From Eubacteriales bacterium (GTDB lineage: Bacteria; Bacillota; Clostridia; Tissierellales; GPF-1): a stretch of 64,000 nt of DNA. Below the pieces are notes generated by a model. It was not told the DNA's origin. It worked only from the letters and a program-made list of their open reading frames with translations, and did not search any database. The translations under genes were made by a program, and so were the position numbers. Positions 16,442 to 24,488 of this stretch are shown in pieces; the stretch's first letter is position 1, and each line of letters opens with the position of its first letter. The stretch lies in contig DAOUQF010000011.1 in assembly GCA_030625815.1 (NCBI GenBank), positions 35,070-99,069 on the forward strand, in the 5' to 3' direction.

Positions 16442-18187
16442 TTAAATCTTATCTCGTTTTTTATACGTCGTATGAAGAAGCTTGTGCGCCTTCTCGCCGT
16501 AAGGTTTTCCAAGGTACTCATCATACAAAGCGACGATCTGCGGATTCTTGTGAGATGATCGAATTTTTTTGCCTGCATCCTCACGATAAATCGCTTCCGC
16601 ACGCTTTTTGATGATCTCAGAATCGCCATGATGGTACGGCTGTCCGCCGCCACCGATACATCCGCCGGGACATGCCATAATCTCAATCGCGTGGAAATTC
16701 GATTTCCCTGCCCGAATATCATCGAGCAATTTCCTTGCGTTTCCAAGCCCGTGGGCAATACCGATATTCAAGGTCAAATCTCCGATTTGAACCTCTGCGG
16801 ATCGAATGCCCTCCATGCCGCGAAGCTGGGTAAAATCAACTTTTTCAAGTTCTTCGCCGGTAATCCACTCGTAAGCCGTACGGGTTGCCGCCTCGATTAC
16901 ACCGCCAGTCGCGCCAAAGATAACGCCTGCGCCTGTAGACTCGCCCAAGACATCATCAAAATCTTCTTCCGGAAGCTCCGTAAAGTTGATTCCTGCAATC
17001 TTGAACATCTGTGCCAATTCTCGAGTTGTCAAAACATAATCCACATCTGACTCGCCCGCGCTGACCAATTCCGGTCGCTCGGCTTCTGTTTTCTTAGCCA
17101 CGCAAGGCATAACAGAAATCACAGTCATATTCTCAGGATGGATGTTCATCTTCTTCGCATAATAGGTCTTCGCGATGGCACCGAACATGATCTGCGGTGA
17201 TCGACAAGTCGATGGAATATCAAGAAGATCCGGATAGTTTGCTTCGATAAATCGAACCCAAGCCGGGCAACAAGAAGTCAACATCGGAAGCGGTCCGCCC
17301 GATTGAATACGGTGAACCAATTCGCTTGCCTCTTCCATAATCGTCAAATCTGCTGCGAAATCCGTGTCGAATACGCCGTCAAATCCCAGAGTGCGAAGAC
17401 CTGCTGCCAATTGTCCGGTTACCAAAGTACCGGCTTCCATGCCAAACTCTTCGCCAATTGCCGCACGAATGGCCGGAGCCACCTGAACCACAACATGTTT
17501 CGACGGATCCAACAATGAATTCCAAACCTCTGAAATACTGCTCTTCTCCGCGATTGCCGCTGTCGGACATACTGCCAAACACTGGCCGCAATACGTACAT
17601 GAAGTTTCGTTCAAAGGTAGGTTGAAGGCCGTTCCCACAAAAGAATCGAATCCACGATTTACACCGGAAAGGATTCCGCAAGTCTGCACCTCGTTGCACA
17701 TGGTTTCACAACGACGGCACATAATGCATTTATTGGGGTCGCGAACCAGAGAGAAACTTGAAATATCCTTTTCATATTCCAATCTTTCTCCTTCATACCG
17801 AATTTCCAAAATGCCCATCTCTCCCGCTAGGGACTGAAGATCGCAATTCTGATTCTTCGCGCAAGACAGACAATCTTGCGGATGGTTCGAAAGAAGCAGC
17901 TCAAGAGCTGTTCTTCTGCCCTGTACCGCACGCGCCGTATGGGTCTTTACAACCATGCCTTCTGTCAATTCCGTAGCGCATGACGGCATCAAAGCCGGAC
18001 GGTTTTCCACCTCTACCACACAAACACGGCAAGAAGCCACTTTATTGACAATGCCAAAATCCTGCAGATTCAAATGGCAAAGTGTTGGAATATCAATACT
18101 CAAAGTTTTTGCTGCATCTAAGATCGTCGTTCCCTCTGGAACCTCGATCGGTTTTCCATTAATGGTTGCTTTCACCATTTCACTCAT
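16442..18187 (-). CDS. hndD: [FeFe]-hydrogenase catalytic subunit, HndD/HydA type
   Basis: Catalytic subunit of an NAD-linked, probably electron-bifurcating hydrogenase. The 581 aa show, in order, an N-terminal [2Fe-2S] domain (C37, C53, C56, C70), the His-ligated [4Fe-4S] site (H102, C106, C109, C115), and two [4Fe-4S] clusters (C154, C157, C160, C164 and C197, C200, C203, C207). The H-cluster motifs are TSCCPAW (C306/C307, including the proton-transfer Cys), MPCVAKK (C362) and MACPGGCIGGGGQP (C506, C510). All key residues are present, so it should be active. It is the last gene of hndABCD, 12 bp after hndC, and is followed by a terminator. The [FeFe] maturases HydEFG are not in the window. 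Confidence 0.95.
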   Translation of the reverse strand: MSEMVKATINGKPIEVPEGTTILDAAKTLSIDIPTLCHLNLQDFGIVNKVASCRVCVVEVENRPALMPSCATELTEGMVVKTHTARAVQGRRTALELLLSNHPQDCLSCAKNQNCDLQSLAGEMGILEIRYEGERLEYEKDISSFSLVRDPNKCIMCRRCETMCNEVQTCGILSGVNRGFDSFVGTAFNLPLNETSCTYCGQCLAVCPTAAIAEKSSISEVWNSLLDPSKHVVVQVAPAIRAAIGEEFGMEAGTLVTGQLAAGLRTLGFDGVFDTDFAADLTIMEEASELVHRIQSGGPLPMLTSCCPAWVRFIEANYPDLLDIPSTCRSPQIMFGAIAKTYYAKKMNIHPENMTVISVMPCVAKKTEAERPELVSAGESDVDYVLTTRELAQMFKIAGINFTELPEEDFDDVLGESTGAGVIFGATGGVIEAATRTAYEWITGEELEKVDFTQLRGMEGIRSAEVQIGDLTLNIGIAHGLGNARKLLDDIRAGKSNFHAIEIMACPGGCIGGGGQPYHHGDSEIIKKRAEAIYREDAGKKIRSSHKNPQIVALYDEYLGKPYGEKAHKLLHTTYKKRDKI

Positions 18188-18199
18188 CTTAATCCCTCC

Positions 18200-19993
18200 C
18201 TATGGTCGACGAATCGCTTCAAAACGACACTTATCATAGCACGCGCCACAAGAAATACAAGTCGCTTGATCGATCAAATGAGCCTCTTTCACCTTGCCGG
18301 AAATAGCACCAACCGGACAAACCCGGGCACAAGCCGTACAACCCACGCATTTGTCTGCAATGATTTCATATTTCGTCAAGGCTTTACATTCCCCTGTGCG
18401 GCAGTACTTTTCATTGATATGCTCTTCGTACTCCTCGCGGAAGAAATGAATGGTGCTCAAAACTGGGTTTGGCGCGGTCTGGCCCAACCCGCAGAGGGCT
18501 GTATCTTTAATGGCAGCTCCCAATTGCTGAAGCTTTTCAATATCACCCGGGTGGCCTTCGCCTTCCGTAATTCGCTCCAAAATTTCCAGCATGCGTTTCG
18601 TTCCGACACGGCATGGCGTACATTTTCCACAAGACTCGTCTTTGGTAAAATCCAAATAGAATTTCGAAATATTCACCATACAATTGTCTTCATCCATAAC
18701 AATCATGCCGCCGGAACCCATCATGGACCCAATGGCTTTCAAGTTATCATAGTCAATCGGCGTATCCAAATCCGCTACGGTAATGACTCCACCCGATGGT
18801 CCACCGGTTTGAACGGCTTTAAATGCTTTGCCGTCTCGAATTCCGCCGCCGATGTCATAGATGATCTCACGCAGGGTAATGCCCATCGGCACTTCCACCA
18901 AACCAACATTGTTTATTTTGCCGGCCAATGCAAATACCTTGGTTCCCTTGGAATTCTCCGTTCCAATTGATGAGAACCACTCCGCTCCCTTTAATAAGAT
19001 CGGCGCGATATTCGCATAGGTCTCCACATTGTTTACATTGGTTGGTTTCTTGTTGAAGCCTTCCACTGCAGGATATGGCGGCTTTTTCGTCGGCTCGCCA
19101 CGCATCCCTTCCATGGAATGAATCAAAGCGGTTTCCTCGCCGCATACAAAGGCGCCCGCTCCCAATTTCAATTTGATGTCGAAAGAAAAATCTGTGCCGA
19201 AGATGTTTTTACCCAACAAACCCATCTCTCGGGCTTGGGCAAGGGCAATTTCCAAACGGTGAATCGCCAATGGATATTCCGCCCGTATGTACACAAGGCC
19301 TTCATCGGCGCCGATGCAATAGCCGCAAACCGCCATGGCTTCAATCACACTGTGCGGATCCCCTTCAAGGATCGAACGATCCATAAACGCGCCCGGATCA
19401 CCCTCGTCAGCGTTACAAACGACATATTTCTTATCGGATACGGATTTGCTCGCCAATTCCCATTTCAAACCGGTTGGGAATCCGCCGCCGCCACGGCCAC
19501 GAAGACCGGAGTCTTTGATGATCTGTGTCGTCTCTTGCGGCGTCATTTCCGTCAATGCATTCCCCAATGCCTGGTATCCTTGAAATGCAATATACTCATT
19601 GATGTCTTCCGGATTGATCAAACCACAATTCCTAAGGGCAATTCGATATTGCTTCTTGTAGAAAGGCATATCGTGATGCATCTCCACTTTTTGTTGAAGT
19701 ACCGGCTCATCGTACAACAATCGCTCAACCTTTCGGCCCTTTACGATATGCTCTGCTACAATTTCCTCGGTATCTTCCGGTTTTACCATGACATAAATCA
19801 CATTATCCGGTTGAATCTTGACAATCGGACCTTGTCCACAGAATCCAAAACATCCGGTTTTTACAACCTTCACCTCGTCTTGGTATCCAATCTTCGCGAT
19901 TTCTTTTTCTAAGTTTTTAATAATATCTTCACTCTGCGATGCAACACAACCCGTACCGCCGCAGACGAGGATATGACTTCTTACTTTACTCAT
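18200..19993 (-). CDS. hndC: NADH-binding diaphorase subunit of the hydrogenase (HndC/HydB, NuoF-like)
   Basis: The flavin subunit that exchanges electrons between NAD(H), ferredoxin and the catalytic subunit. The 597 aa comprise an N-terminal thioredoxin-like [2Fe-2S] domain (VCGGTGCVAS, TGCFGFCGQGP). A NuoF core follows with the FMN/NADH motif GLRGRGGGGFPTGLKW, CNADEGDPGAFMDR, GAGAFVCGEETALI and an SLBB domain, then the [4Fe-4S] motif SCGKCTPCRVGT. The C-terminus is a 2x[4Fe-4S] ferredoxin-like domain (CVGCTACARVCP, CISCGACYDKC). This domain set is that of the HydB subunit of bifurcating hydrogenases. The spacing to the neighbours (12-13 bp) indicates one operon. Bifurcation itself is inferred from homology. 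Confidence 0.94.
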   Translation of the reverse strand: MSKVRSHILVCGGTGCVASQSEDIIKNLEKEIAKIGYQDEVKVVKTGCFGFCGQGPIVKIQPDNVIYVMVKPEDTEEIVAEHIVKGRKVERLLYDEPVLQQKVEMHHDMPFYKKQYRIALRNCGLINPEDINEYIAFQGYQALGNALTEMTPQETTQIIKDSGLRGRGGGGFPTGLKWELASKSVSDKKYVVCNADEGDPGAFMDRSILEGDPHSVIEAMAVCGYCIGADEGLVYIRAEYPLAIHRLEIALAQAREMGLLGKNIFGTDFSFDIKLKLGAGAFVCGEETALIHSMEGMRGEPTKKPPYPAVEGFNKKPTNVNNVETYANIAPILLKGAEWFSSIGTENSKGTKVFALAGKINNVGLVEVPMGITLREIIYDIGGGIRDGKAFKAVQTGGPSGGVITVADLDTPIDYDNLKAIGSMMGSGGMIVMDEDNCMVNISKFYLDFTKDESCGKCTPCRVGTKRMLEILERITEGEGHPGDIEKLQQLGAAIKDTALCGLGQTAPNPVLSTIHFFREEYEEHINEKYCRTGECKALTKYEIIADKCVGCTACARVCPVGAISGKVKEAHLIDQATCISCGACYDKCRFEAIRRP

Positions 19994-20006
19994 ACGTGTC
20001 CCCTCC

Positions 20007-20396
20007 TTACGCCTTCGCGAATGTGTTGATCAACACATTATCCTGCAGCATTTCGCCATCTTTCAAATGTTTCTTCACAATTTCCTTGGCCATTGCCGCA
20101 TCCACATTGCCATAAATCACAGGCTCGCTTCCAGGTACATTCACTTGAACCGTCGGTTCGCTATGACAGTATCCCAGACATCCAACCTGAACCAAGCGGA
20201 CTTCCAACCCTTCCGCTTCAATTGCTTCCAAAAGCGCTGCAAAGGTTTCTCGAGCACCCGCTGCGATTCCACAAGTCGCCATCCCCACTAGAATTTCAGG
20301 AATTTCACCTACGGCCTCACCAGTTTCTCGAAGATTAACTTTCTTCAAAGACGCTTCCCGAATTTTTTTCAATTCATCTAATGATTTGATTGCCAT
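20007..20396 (-). CDS. hndB: Thioredoxin-like [2Fe-2S] ferredoxin subunit HndB
   Basis: A 129-aa subunit with a single thioredoxin-like [2Fe-2S] ferredoxin domain. Cluster-binding cysteines are visible in MATCGIAAGARET and QVGCLGYCHSEP, followed by VIYGNVDAAMAKEIVKKH. HndB is the small subunit that distinguishes four-subunit NAD(P)-linked hydrogenases from the three-subunit HydABC type. It lies between hndA and hndC with short gaps (15 and 13 bp) and an AGGAGAAA ribosome-binding site. Confidence 0.92.
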   Translation of the reverse strand: MAIKSLDELKKIREASLKKVNLRETGEAVGEIPEILVGMATCGIAAGARETFAALLEAIEAEGLEVRLVQVGCLGYCHSEPTVQVNVPGSEPVIYGNVDAAMAKEIVKKHLKDGEMLQDNVLINTFAKA

Positions 20397-20411
20397 CGTT
20401 TTCTCCTCCCC

Positions 20412-20942
20412 CTAGTTCAAGTTTTCCAGCACTTGTTCCGCGCGGTATTCGGCAAGAATCGTCTTAACGTCTTCCGGCTTCACATGACCATACACTTTCT
20501 CACCCACGGTTACAACCGGTGCAAGGCCACAAGCGCCAATACATCGGACATCCTTGATCGAGAACAATCCATCCGGCGAAATCTCGCCAGGCTGAATTCC
20601 CAACTCTTCCTTGAATGCCTTGAACACTTCTTCAGATCCACGTACAAAACAAGCGGTACCCATACAAACGGAAACTGTATGCTTGCCCACTGGTTTCATT
20701 GTGAAATAGGAGTAGAAGCTAACTACGCCAAATACTTCTGATGCTGGCAGGTTCATTTCCCGTGCAATAAACAATTGCACTTCTAGAGGCAGATACGTAA
20801 AGACTGATTGCGCTTGATGCAGGACATGAATCAAAGCGCCTTCTTGTGTTTCCAGAGATTCAATGTACGCATGCAACTCATCATACTTCTCTTGTGGTAG
20901 GTTCATTGCACTTGTCGTTCTCTCTTGCTTAGCTGCTGACAT
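20412..20942 (-). CDS. hndA: NuoE-like [2Fe-2S] subunit HndA (HydC)
   Basis: First gene of the hydrogenase operon, encoding the NuoE/24-kDa-like subunit. The 176 aa contain ALIHVLHQAQSVFTYLP and VSFYSYFTMKPVGKH, with cluster ligands in VCMGTACFVRGSEEVF and RCIGACGLAPVVTVGEKVYGHV. The start is placed at ATG 20942 (MSAAKQERT) because AAAGG lies 9 nt upstream; the open frame extends to 20984 but those codons lack a ribosome-binding site. A promoter is about 80 bp upstream. Confidence 0.93.
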   Translation of the reverse strand: MSAAKQERTTSAMNLPQEKYDELHAYIESLETQEGALIHVLHQAQSVFTYLPLEVQLFIAREMNLPASEVFGVVSFYSYFTMKPVGKHTVSVCMGTACFVRGSEEVFKAFKEELGIQPGEISPDGLFSIKDVRCIGACGLAPVVTVGEKVYGHVKPEDVKTILAEYRAEQVLENLN

Positions 20943-21018
20943 AAACACCATCCTTTCAAACTCTATAAAAACAGACATCTCCAATTGTCTATTTTTTCAC
21001 AGAGTCATTGTACCATAG

Positions 21019-21047
21019 ATTGTAGAAAATTTCACGAACTTTCGCAA
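21019..21047 (-). promoter_or_regulatory. Probable promoter of hndABCD
   Basis: Minus strand TTGCGA (21042-21047), 17-bp spacer, TACAAT (21019-21024), giving a leader of about 70 nt. A second -10-like TACAAT lies about 12 bp downstream. Confidence 0.55.
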
Positions 21048-21086
21048 TATTTTTTTGAAATTTTCAGTCAAAGAAATAAATCGCAA

Positions 21087-21821
21087 TTACTTGTTCCCCT
21101 TGGGAGTCAAAAAAATCCAAGCGAGCATCCGCCCCGCCCCTGCTCCCTCCCGACGATGGGAATAAAACAAGTTCGGATTTTGATCCGTTTTTCTCTGATC
21201 CTCTTGAATTTTCGCCCTTCCCACTCCCTTTCTCAGAAGTATTTCTTTGTTGATTGCCGCCAAGTCCACCTTCGCGTATCCCGGTCTCGACGCCTGAATC
21301 CCAATTCTGCCCGCGATTGCCTCACAGGCTTGAATAACGGGCCTGTCTACTTCATACCCCGCCTTGGATATGCATGGACCGATTCGCGCAGAAATAAACT
21401 CCGGTCTCGTACCATATGCCCGGTTCATGGCTTCCATCGCTTTTCCGACAATCCCTTTTGCGGTTCCCCGCCATCCCGCATGCACCATGGCAATTGCATG
21501 ATGCTCGGAATCGTAGAGATAGATCGGCACACAATCGGCATGAAAGGTTGCCAGTACAAGATCGGTTTTATCGGTGATCAAGGCATCAAAACCTTCCAAC
21601 AATTGAAAGGTTTTTCCCAAGCCGTCAATCTTGCAAATTTCTGTGCCATGGGGTTGCCTTCCGCAAGCAATCTGTCTGGGCTCAACTTGCAAGTCATCCG
21701 CTAACATCGCGAGTGCATCTTGAAACAACCGTTGGTTGCGAAGATGAAAATCCCATCGCTTCCCATTCTCCTTCATGCGGGTTGAGATCCCCATTTCAAC
21801 GCCATACTTGATCCAATCCAT
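21087..21821 (-). CDS. pgeF: Peptidoglycan editing factor PgeF (YlmD/laccase-domain family)
   Basis: Purine nucleoside/peptidoglycan-editing enzyme family, formerly called polyphenol oxidase or YlmD. The 244-aa protein has the catalytic metal-site motifs ATFHADCVPIYLYD, MVHAGWRGTAKGIV and IGPCISKAGYEVD, giving the conserved His-Cys-His triad. Start MDWIKYGVE at 21821 has GGAGGG upstream. It lies 9 bp after cls and so belongs to the operon running from the GNAT gene through cls. It has no visible terminator at its 3' end, only about 40 bp before the hnd promoter region. The in vivo role in this organism is inferred from the family. Confidence 0.88.
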   Translation of the reverse strand: MDWIKYGVEMGISTRMKENGKRWDFHLRNQRLFQDALAMLADDLQVEPRQIACGRQPHGTEICKIDGLGKTFQLLEGFDALITDKTDLVLATFHADCVPIYLYDSEHHAIAMVHAGWRGTAKGIVGKAMEAMNRAYGTRPEFISARIGPCISKAGYEVDRPVIQACEAIAGRIGIQASRPGYAKVDLAAINKEILLRKGVGRAKIQEDQRKTDQNPNLFYSHRREGAGAGRMLAWIFLTPKGNK

Positions 21822-21830
21822 CTTTCCCTC

Positions 21831-23300
21831 CTACAGCAAAGGAGACAAGAGTCTCGACACCTGCTCCTTAAAACGAATATTCCAGCTTCGTTTCTCGTAT
21901 TCCTCTTTGGTCATCTCCTTGCAATCGTTCAAATCCCGTAAAAAAGCATTCTCCATTTCCATGGCAATCTCTCGATTGTAAAGGAAGGCGACCACTTCAA
22001 AATTCAATTTAAAAGAGCGATTGTCAAAATTCGCCGTTCCACAGGATGAAATTCGCGAATCCACCACCATGGTTTTTGAATGCAAGAACCCATTTTCATA
22101 GGTATAGACCCGCCCCCCGGCCTTTAACAATTCACTGGCCCAAGCGGTTGTCGCCCAATAGACAAAGGGATGATCCGGCTTGTTGGGAATCATCAGTCGA
22201 ACATCCACTCCGGAAAAAGAAGCGATCCGCAGCGCTTCCAATACCGCCTCGTCGGGAATGAAATAGGGGGTATGGATATAGACCGATTCCTTCGCCGATT
22301 GAATCATCTTGATATATCCCGATTTCACCTGCTCCCATTCCTCGTCGGGACCACTGCTCACCACCTGCATGCCACAAACCTTTTGAGACGAAAGATATGG
22401 AAATGTGCTGCCGTCCGGAAGCAAATCCTCCTTGGACGCGGCGCGCCAGTCCAACATAAACCGCGTCTGCAGCTCATAGACACTCTCCCCTTGAATGCGC
22501 AGGGCCGAATCGCGCCAATATCCAAACCGTTTGCTCTTCCCGATATACTCGTCCCCGATATTGAATCCTCCGATATAGCCAACCTTGCCATCGATCACCG
22601 CAATTTTCCTGTGATTGCGATAGTTGATGCGGGGATTGATCAACCGCAAAGAACTGGAAAAGAAACGCGCGTACTGTCCGCCGTTTTCCACCAACGTTTT
22701 AAACTTCCCCTTTCGGAGAGTCCGCCCCCCCAGTTCGTCAAAAAGCAAACGAACCGCCACGCCTTCTTTTGCCTTTTGTTCCAAAATATCGATCAATTCA
22801 TTACCCAATTGATCGTTGTTCAAAATATAATAATCCAAATGAATATGGTTGGTTGCCGCTTTCAAATCCGCGAAAAGGGCTTGAAACTTCTCTTCTCCAT
22901 CCGTGAACAACTTCACCTCGTTTTGTTCAAAATACAGGGCATTGCTATTGTTCAAATGCAAGAGAATTTGATCGTCATAGTCTTTTGCGTTCTCTTCCTC
23001 GATGGTCCACTCTCCCAGTTTTATCGCTTCCGCCTGTCCTTGATAAAAGGCTTGCAACGCTTTTTGCTCGTTGTCCGGCAGATTAAAGATCTTGCGACGG
23101 GCTAAATTCCGTCCGAAAAAAAAGTAAAAAACAAATCCAACGCCGGGCAGGAGCATGCTGACCATAATCCAAGCCAATGCAGATGTCGGATTTTTTCTTT
23201 CCGCAAAAATCACGATCGCCACAAAGATTAAGTTGATTACGGCATAAAACGCATAGGAACTGGTAACAAACAAGGGTGATAATGGTGCCAATAAAGTCAT
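21831..23300 (-). CDS. cls: Cardiolipin synthase
   Basis: Membrane phospholipase D-family enzyme that condenses two phosphatidylglycerol molecules to cardiolipin. The 489-aa protein has two N-terminal transmembrane segments (about residues 10-60) and two HKD catalytic motifs: HRKIAVIDGKVGYIGGFN in the first half and HSKTMVVDSRISSCGTANFDNRSF near the C-terminus. The start is ATG 23300 (MTLLAPLSP): GGGAGGA lies 7 nt upstream and the ATG overlaps the stop of the 5-formyl-THF ligase gene by 4 bp. An upstream in-frame ATG at 23318 lacks a site. Confidence 0.93.
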   Translation of the reverse strand: MTLLAPLSPLFVTSSYAFYAVINLIFVAIVIFAERKNPTSALAWIMVSMLLPGVGFVFYFFFGRNLARRKIFNLPDNEQKALQAFYQGQAEAIKLGEWTIEEENAKDYDDQILLHLNNSNALYFEQNEVKLFTDGEEKFQALFADLKAATNHIHLDYYILNNDQLGNELIDILEQKAKEGVAVRLLFDELGGRTLRKGKFKTLVENGGQYARFFSSSLRLINPRINYRNHRKIAVIDGKVGYIGGFNIGDEYIGKSKRFGYWRDSALRIQGESVYELQTRFMLDWRAASKEDLLPDGSTFPYLSSQKVCGMQVVSSGPDEEWEQVKSGYIKMIQSAKESVYIHTPYFIPDEAVLEALRIASFSGVDVRLMIPNKPDHPFVYWATTAWASELLKAGGRVYTYENGFLHSKTMVVDSRISSCGTANFDNRSFKLNFEVVAFLYNREIAMEMENAFLRDLNDCKEMTKEEYEKRSWNIRFKEQVSRLLSPLL

Positions 23301-23863
23301 GCATCGTCCTCCCAACATTCTGTAATCAGGGTCTGAATCGGATAGTCAAAGGGGCCGACCGGCACCTGATCAATCACTTGAAATGCATACCCCATCGCGA
23401 TGGCGCTGGCGTCAAACCGCAATTGAGGCAACAATCGATCATAATATCCGCCGCCATAGCCCAATCGATTCCCCGCTTGATCGAAGGCCAACCCCGGTAC
23501 GATGACCAGATCCAATTCTTCCAGCAACGCAGTCTCCGCGTCCTCAAGGGGCGGCTCCTGAATTCCGAAGCTGTTGACTGGCAACTCTCGAAACCCATGA
23601 TCAATACGAACCGGAACAAGAATCCTTGTTTTCGGTTTCATCACAGGCACATAGATCCGCCGATTCTCCCTCAGCCACAAATCGATCAGGGGACGGGTAT
23701 CGATTTCATCCCCAAAATTCAAGTAAACCAGAATCGATTGCGCGCGCTTCACCGACTCCTGCTGAAGCAAGACCTGATGGATCTTTTGCGTTTTTTGCTT
23801 CGCTTCTGTTTTCGAAAGCGCCGAGCGACGCTGAATCATCTCTTTTCGCAATTCTCGCTTCAT
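23297..23863 (-). CDS. 5-formyltetrahydrofolate cyclo-ligase
   Basis: Converts 5-formyl-THF to 5,10-methenyl-THF with ATP, in one-carbon metabolism. The 188-aa length is normal. Family signatures are the N-terminal KRELRKEMIQRRSALS, ILVYLNFGDEIDTRPLI, and the substrate/ATP loop LVIVPGLAFDQAGNRLGYGGGYYDRLL. It overlaps the GNAT gene upstream and cls downstream by 4 bp each, so it sits inside a tightly coupled operon of otherwise unrelated housekeeping functions. Confidence 0.92.
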   Translation of the reverse strand: MKRELRKEMIQRRSALSKTEAKQKTQKIHQVLLQQESVKRAQSILVYLNFGDEIDTRPLIDLWLRENRRIYVPVMKPKTRILVPVRIDHGFRELPVNSFGIQEPPLEDAETALLEELDLVIVPGLAFDQAGNRLGYGGGYYDRLLPQLRFDASAIAMGYAFQVIDQVPVGPFDYPIQTLITECWEDDA

Positions 23864-24414
23864 TGGTTTTCACCCGTCCATCCCTTGAATTCCTCTTGAA
23901 ACATCCCCATCCAAATCACATCGTGATAAGAGCCGTTTCGATACATTGCCTCGCGCAAACGCCCCTCGGTCTGAAATCCGATTTTCTCGTAGGAATGAAT
24001 CGCACGCTGATTAAACCCATATACCGTTAAGGCAATTTTGCGCATATTAAGCTGCTCAAAGACGAATCGACATAGAGTCCGCATGGCGTCTGTGCCATAT
24101 CCCTTCCCTTGAAACGCTTCCCGGCCAATCCAGATTCCCACCATGGTTACACGGCTGACCCAGCCGACTCTGGGAATCCCGCAGCCGCCGATATACTCTC
24201 CATCCAGGGTTTCAATCGCAAAGTTATAGGTTTCTTTCATCATGGAATTTCCATCGATAAAGTTTTGTTCATCCTTTTTTGTGGGCGGGAATGGCGGTCC
24301 CGGAACAACAAATTGTCGAACCAATTCAAAATCAGAAAACATCTCTAGCATTTCATCGATATCTTCATTGCGAATCGCTCGCAACCGCACCAAATTCCCC
24401 TCTAACGTCTTCAT
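23860..24414 (-). CDS. GNAT-family N-acetyltransferase (RimJ/RimL-like)
   Basis: A 184-aa acetyltransferase of the RimJ/RimL-like GNAT subgroup. Visible are VRLRAIRNEDIDEMLEMF at the N-terminus, the acetyl-CoA binding region VGIWIGREAFQGKGYGTDAM (about residues 105-125) and NMRKIALTVYGFNQRAIHSYEKIGF with the typical N...A...YEK.GF motif. The start is ATG 24414 (MKTLEGN) with AAAGGGGAG upstream; an open frame continues to 24462 but lacks a site. The substrate (protein N-terminus, small molecule or antibiotic) cannot be told. It is the first gene of the GNAT-fthfs ligase-cls-pgeF operon. Confidence 0.85.
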   Translation of the reverse strand: MKTLEGNLVRLRAIRNEDIDEMLEMFSDFELVRQFVVPGPPFPPTKKDEQNFIDGNSMMKETYNFAIETLDGEYIGGCGIPRVGWVSRVTMVGIWIGREAFQGKGYGTDAMRTLCRFVFEQLNMRKIALTVYGFNQRAIHSYEKIGFQTEGRLREAMYRNGSYHDVIWMGMFQEEFKGWTGENQ

Positions 24415-24435
24415 GAGCTTCTCCCCTTTGCTTTC

Positions 24436-24464
24436 ATTATATCTTGTCTGAATTCTGAACAAAA
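24436..24464 (-). promoter_or_regulatory. Probable promoter of the GNAT-cls-pgeF operon
   Basis: Minus strand TTTTGT (24459-24464), 17-bp spacer, perfect TATAAT (24436-24441), about 22 bp from the start codon. Confidence 0.5.
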
Positions 24465-24465
24465 G

Positions 24466-24488
24466 AAAAAACCGGAATTTCTCCGGTT
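24466..24488 (-). terminator. Terminator of the KamA-family gene
   Basis: AACCGGA (24470-24476) pairs with TCCGGTT (24482-24488), then six T on the minus strand. It overlaps the stop codon at 24487. Confidence 0.85.

Noticed and set aside
18266..19912. Long open frames on the plus strand opposite hndC (234 and 264 codons)
   Set aside because: They lie fully antisense to a strongly conserved gene, lack ribosome-binding sites and have no recognisable domain; they follow from the codon bias of hndC.
22170..23105. Plus-strand open frame of 311 codons inside cls, and a 295-codon one inside the nucleoside kinase gene (6788-7675)
   Set aside because: Both are antisense to clear genes, contain no family motifs and have low-complexity His/Arg/Gln-rich translations typical of shadows.
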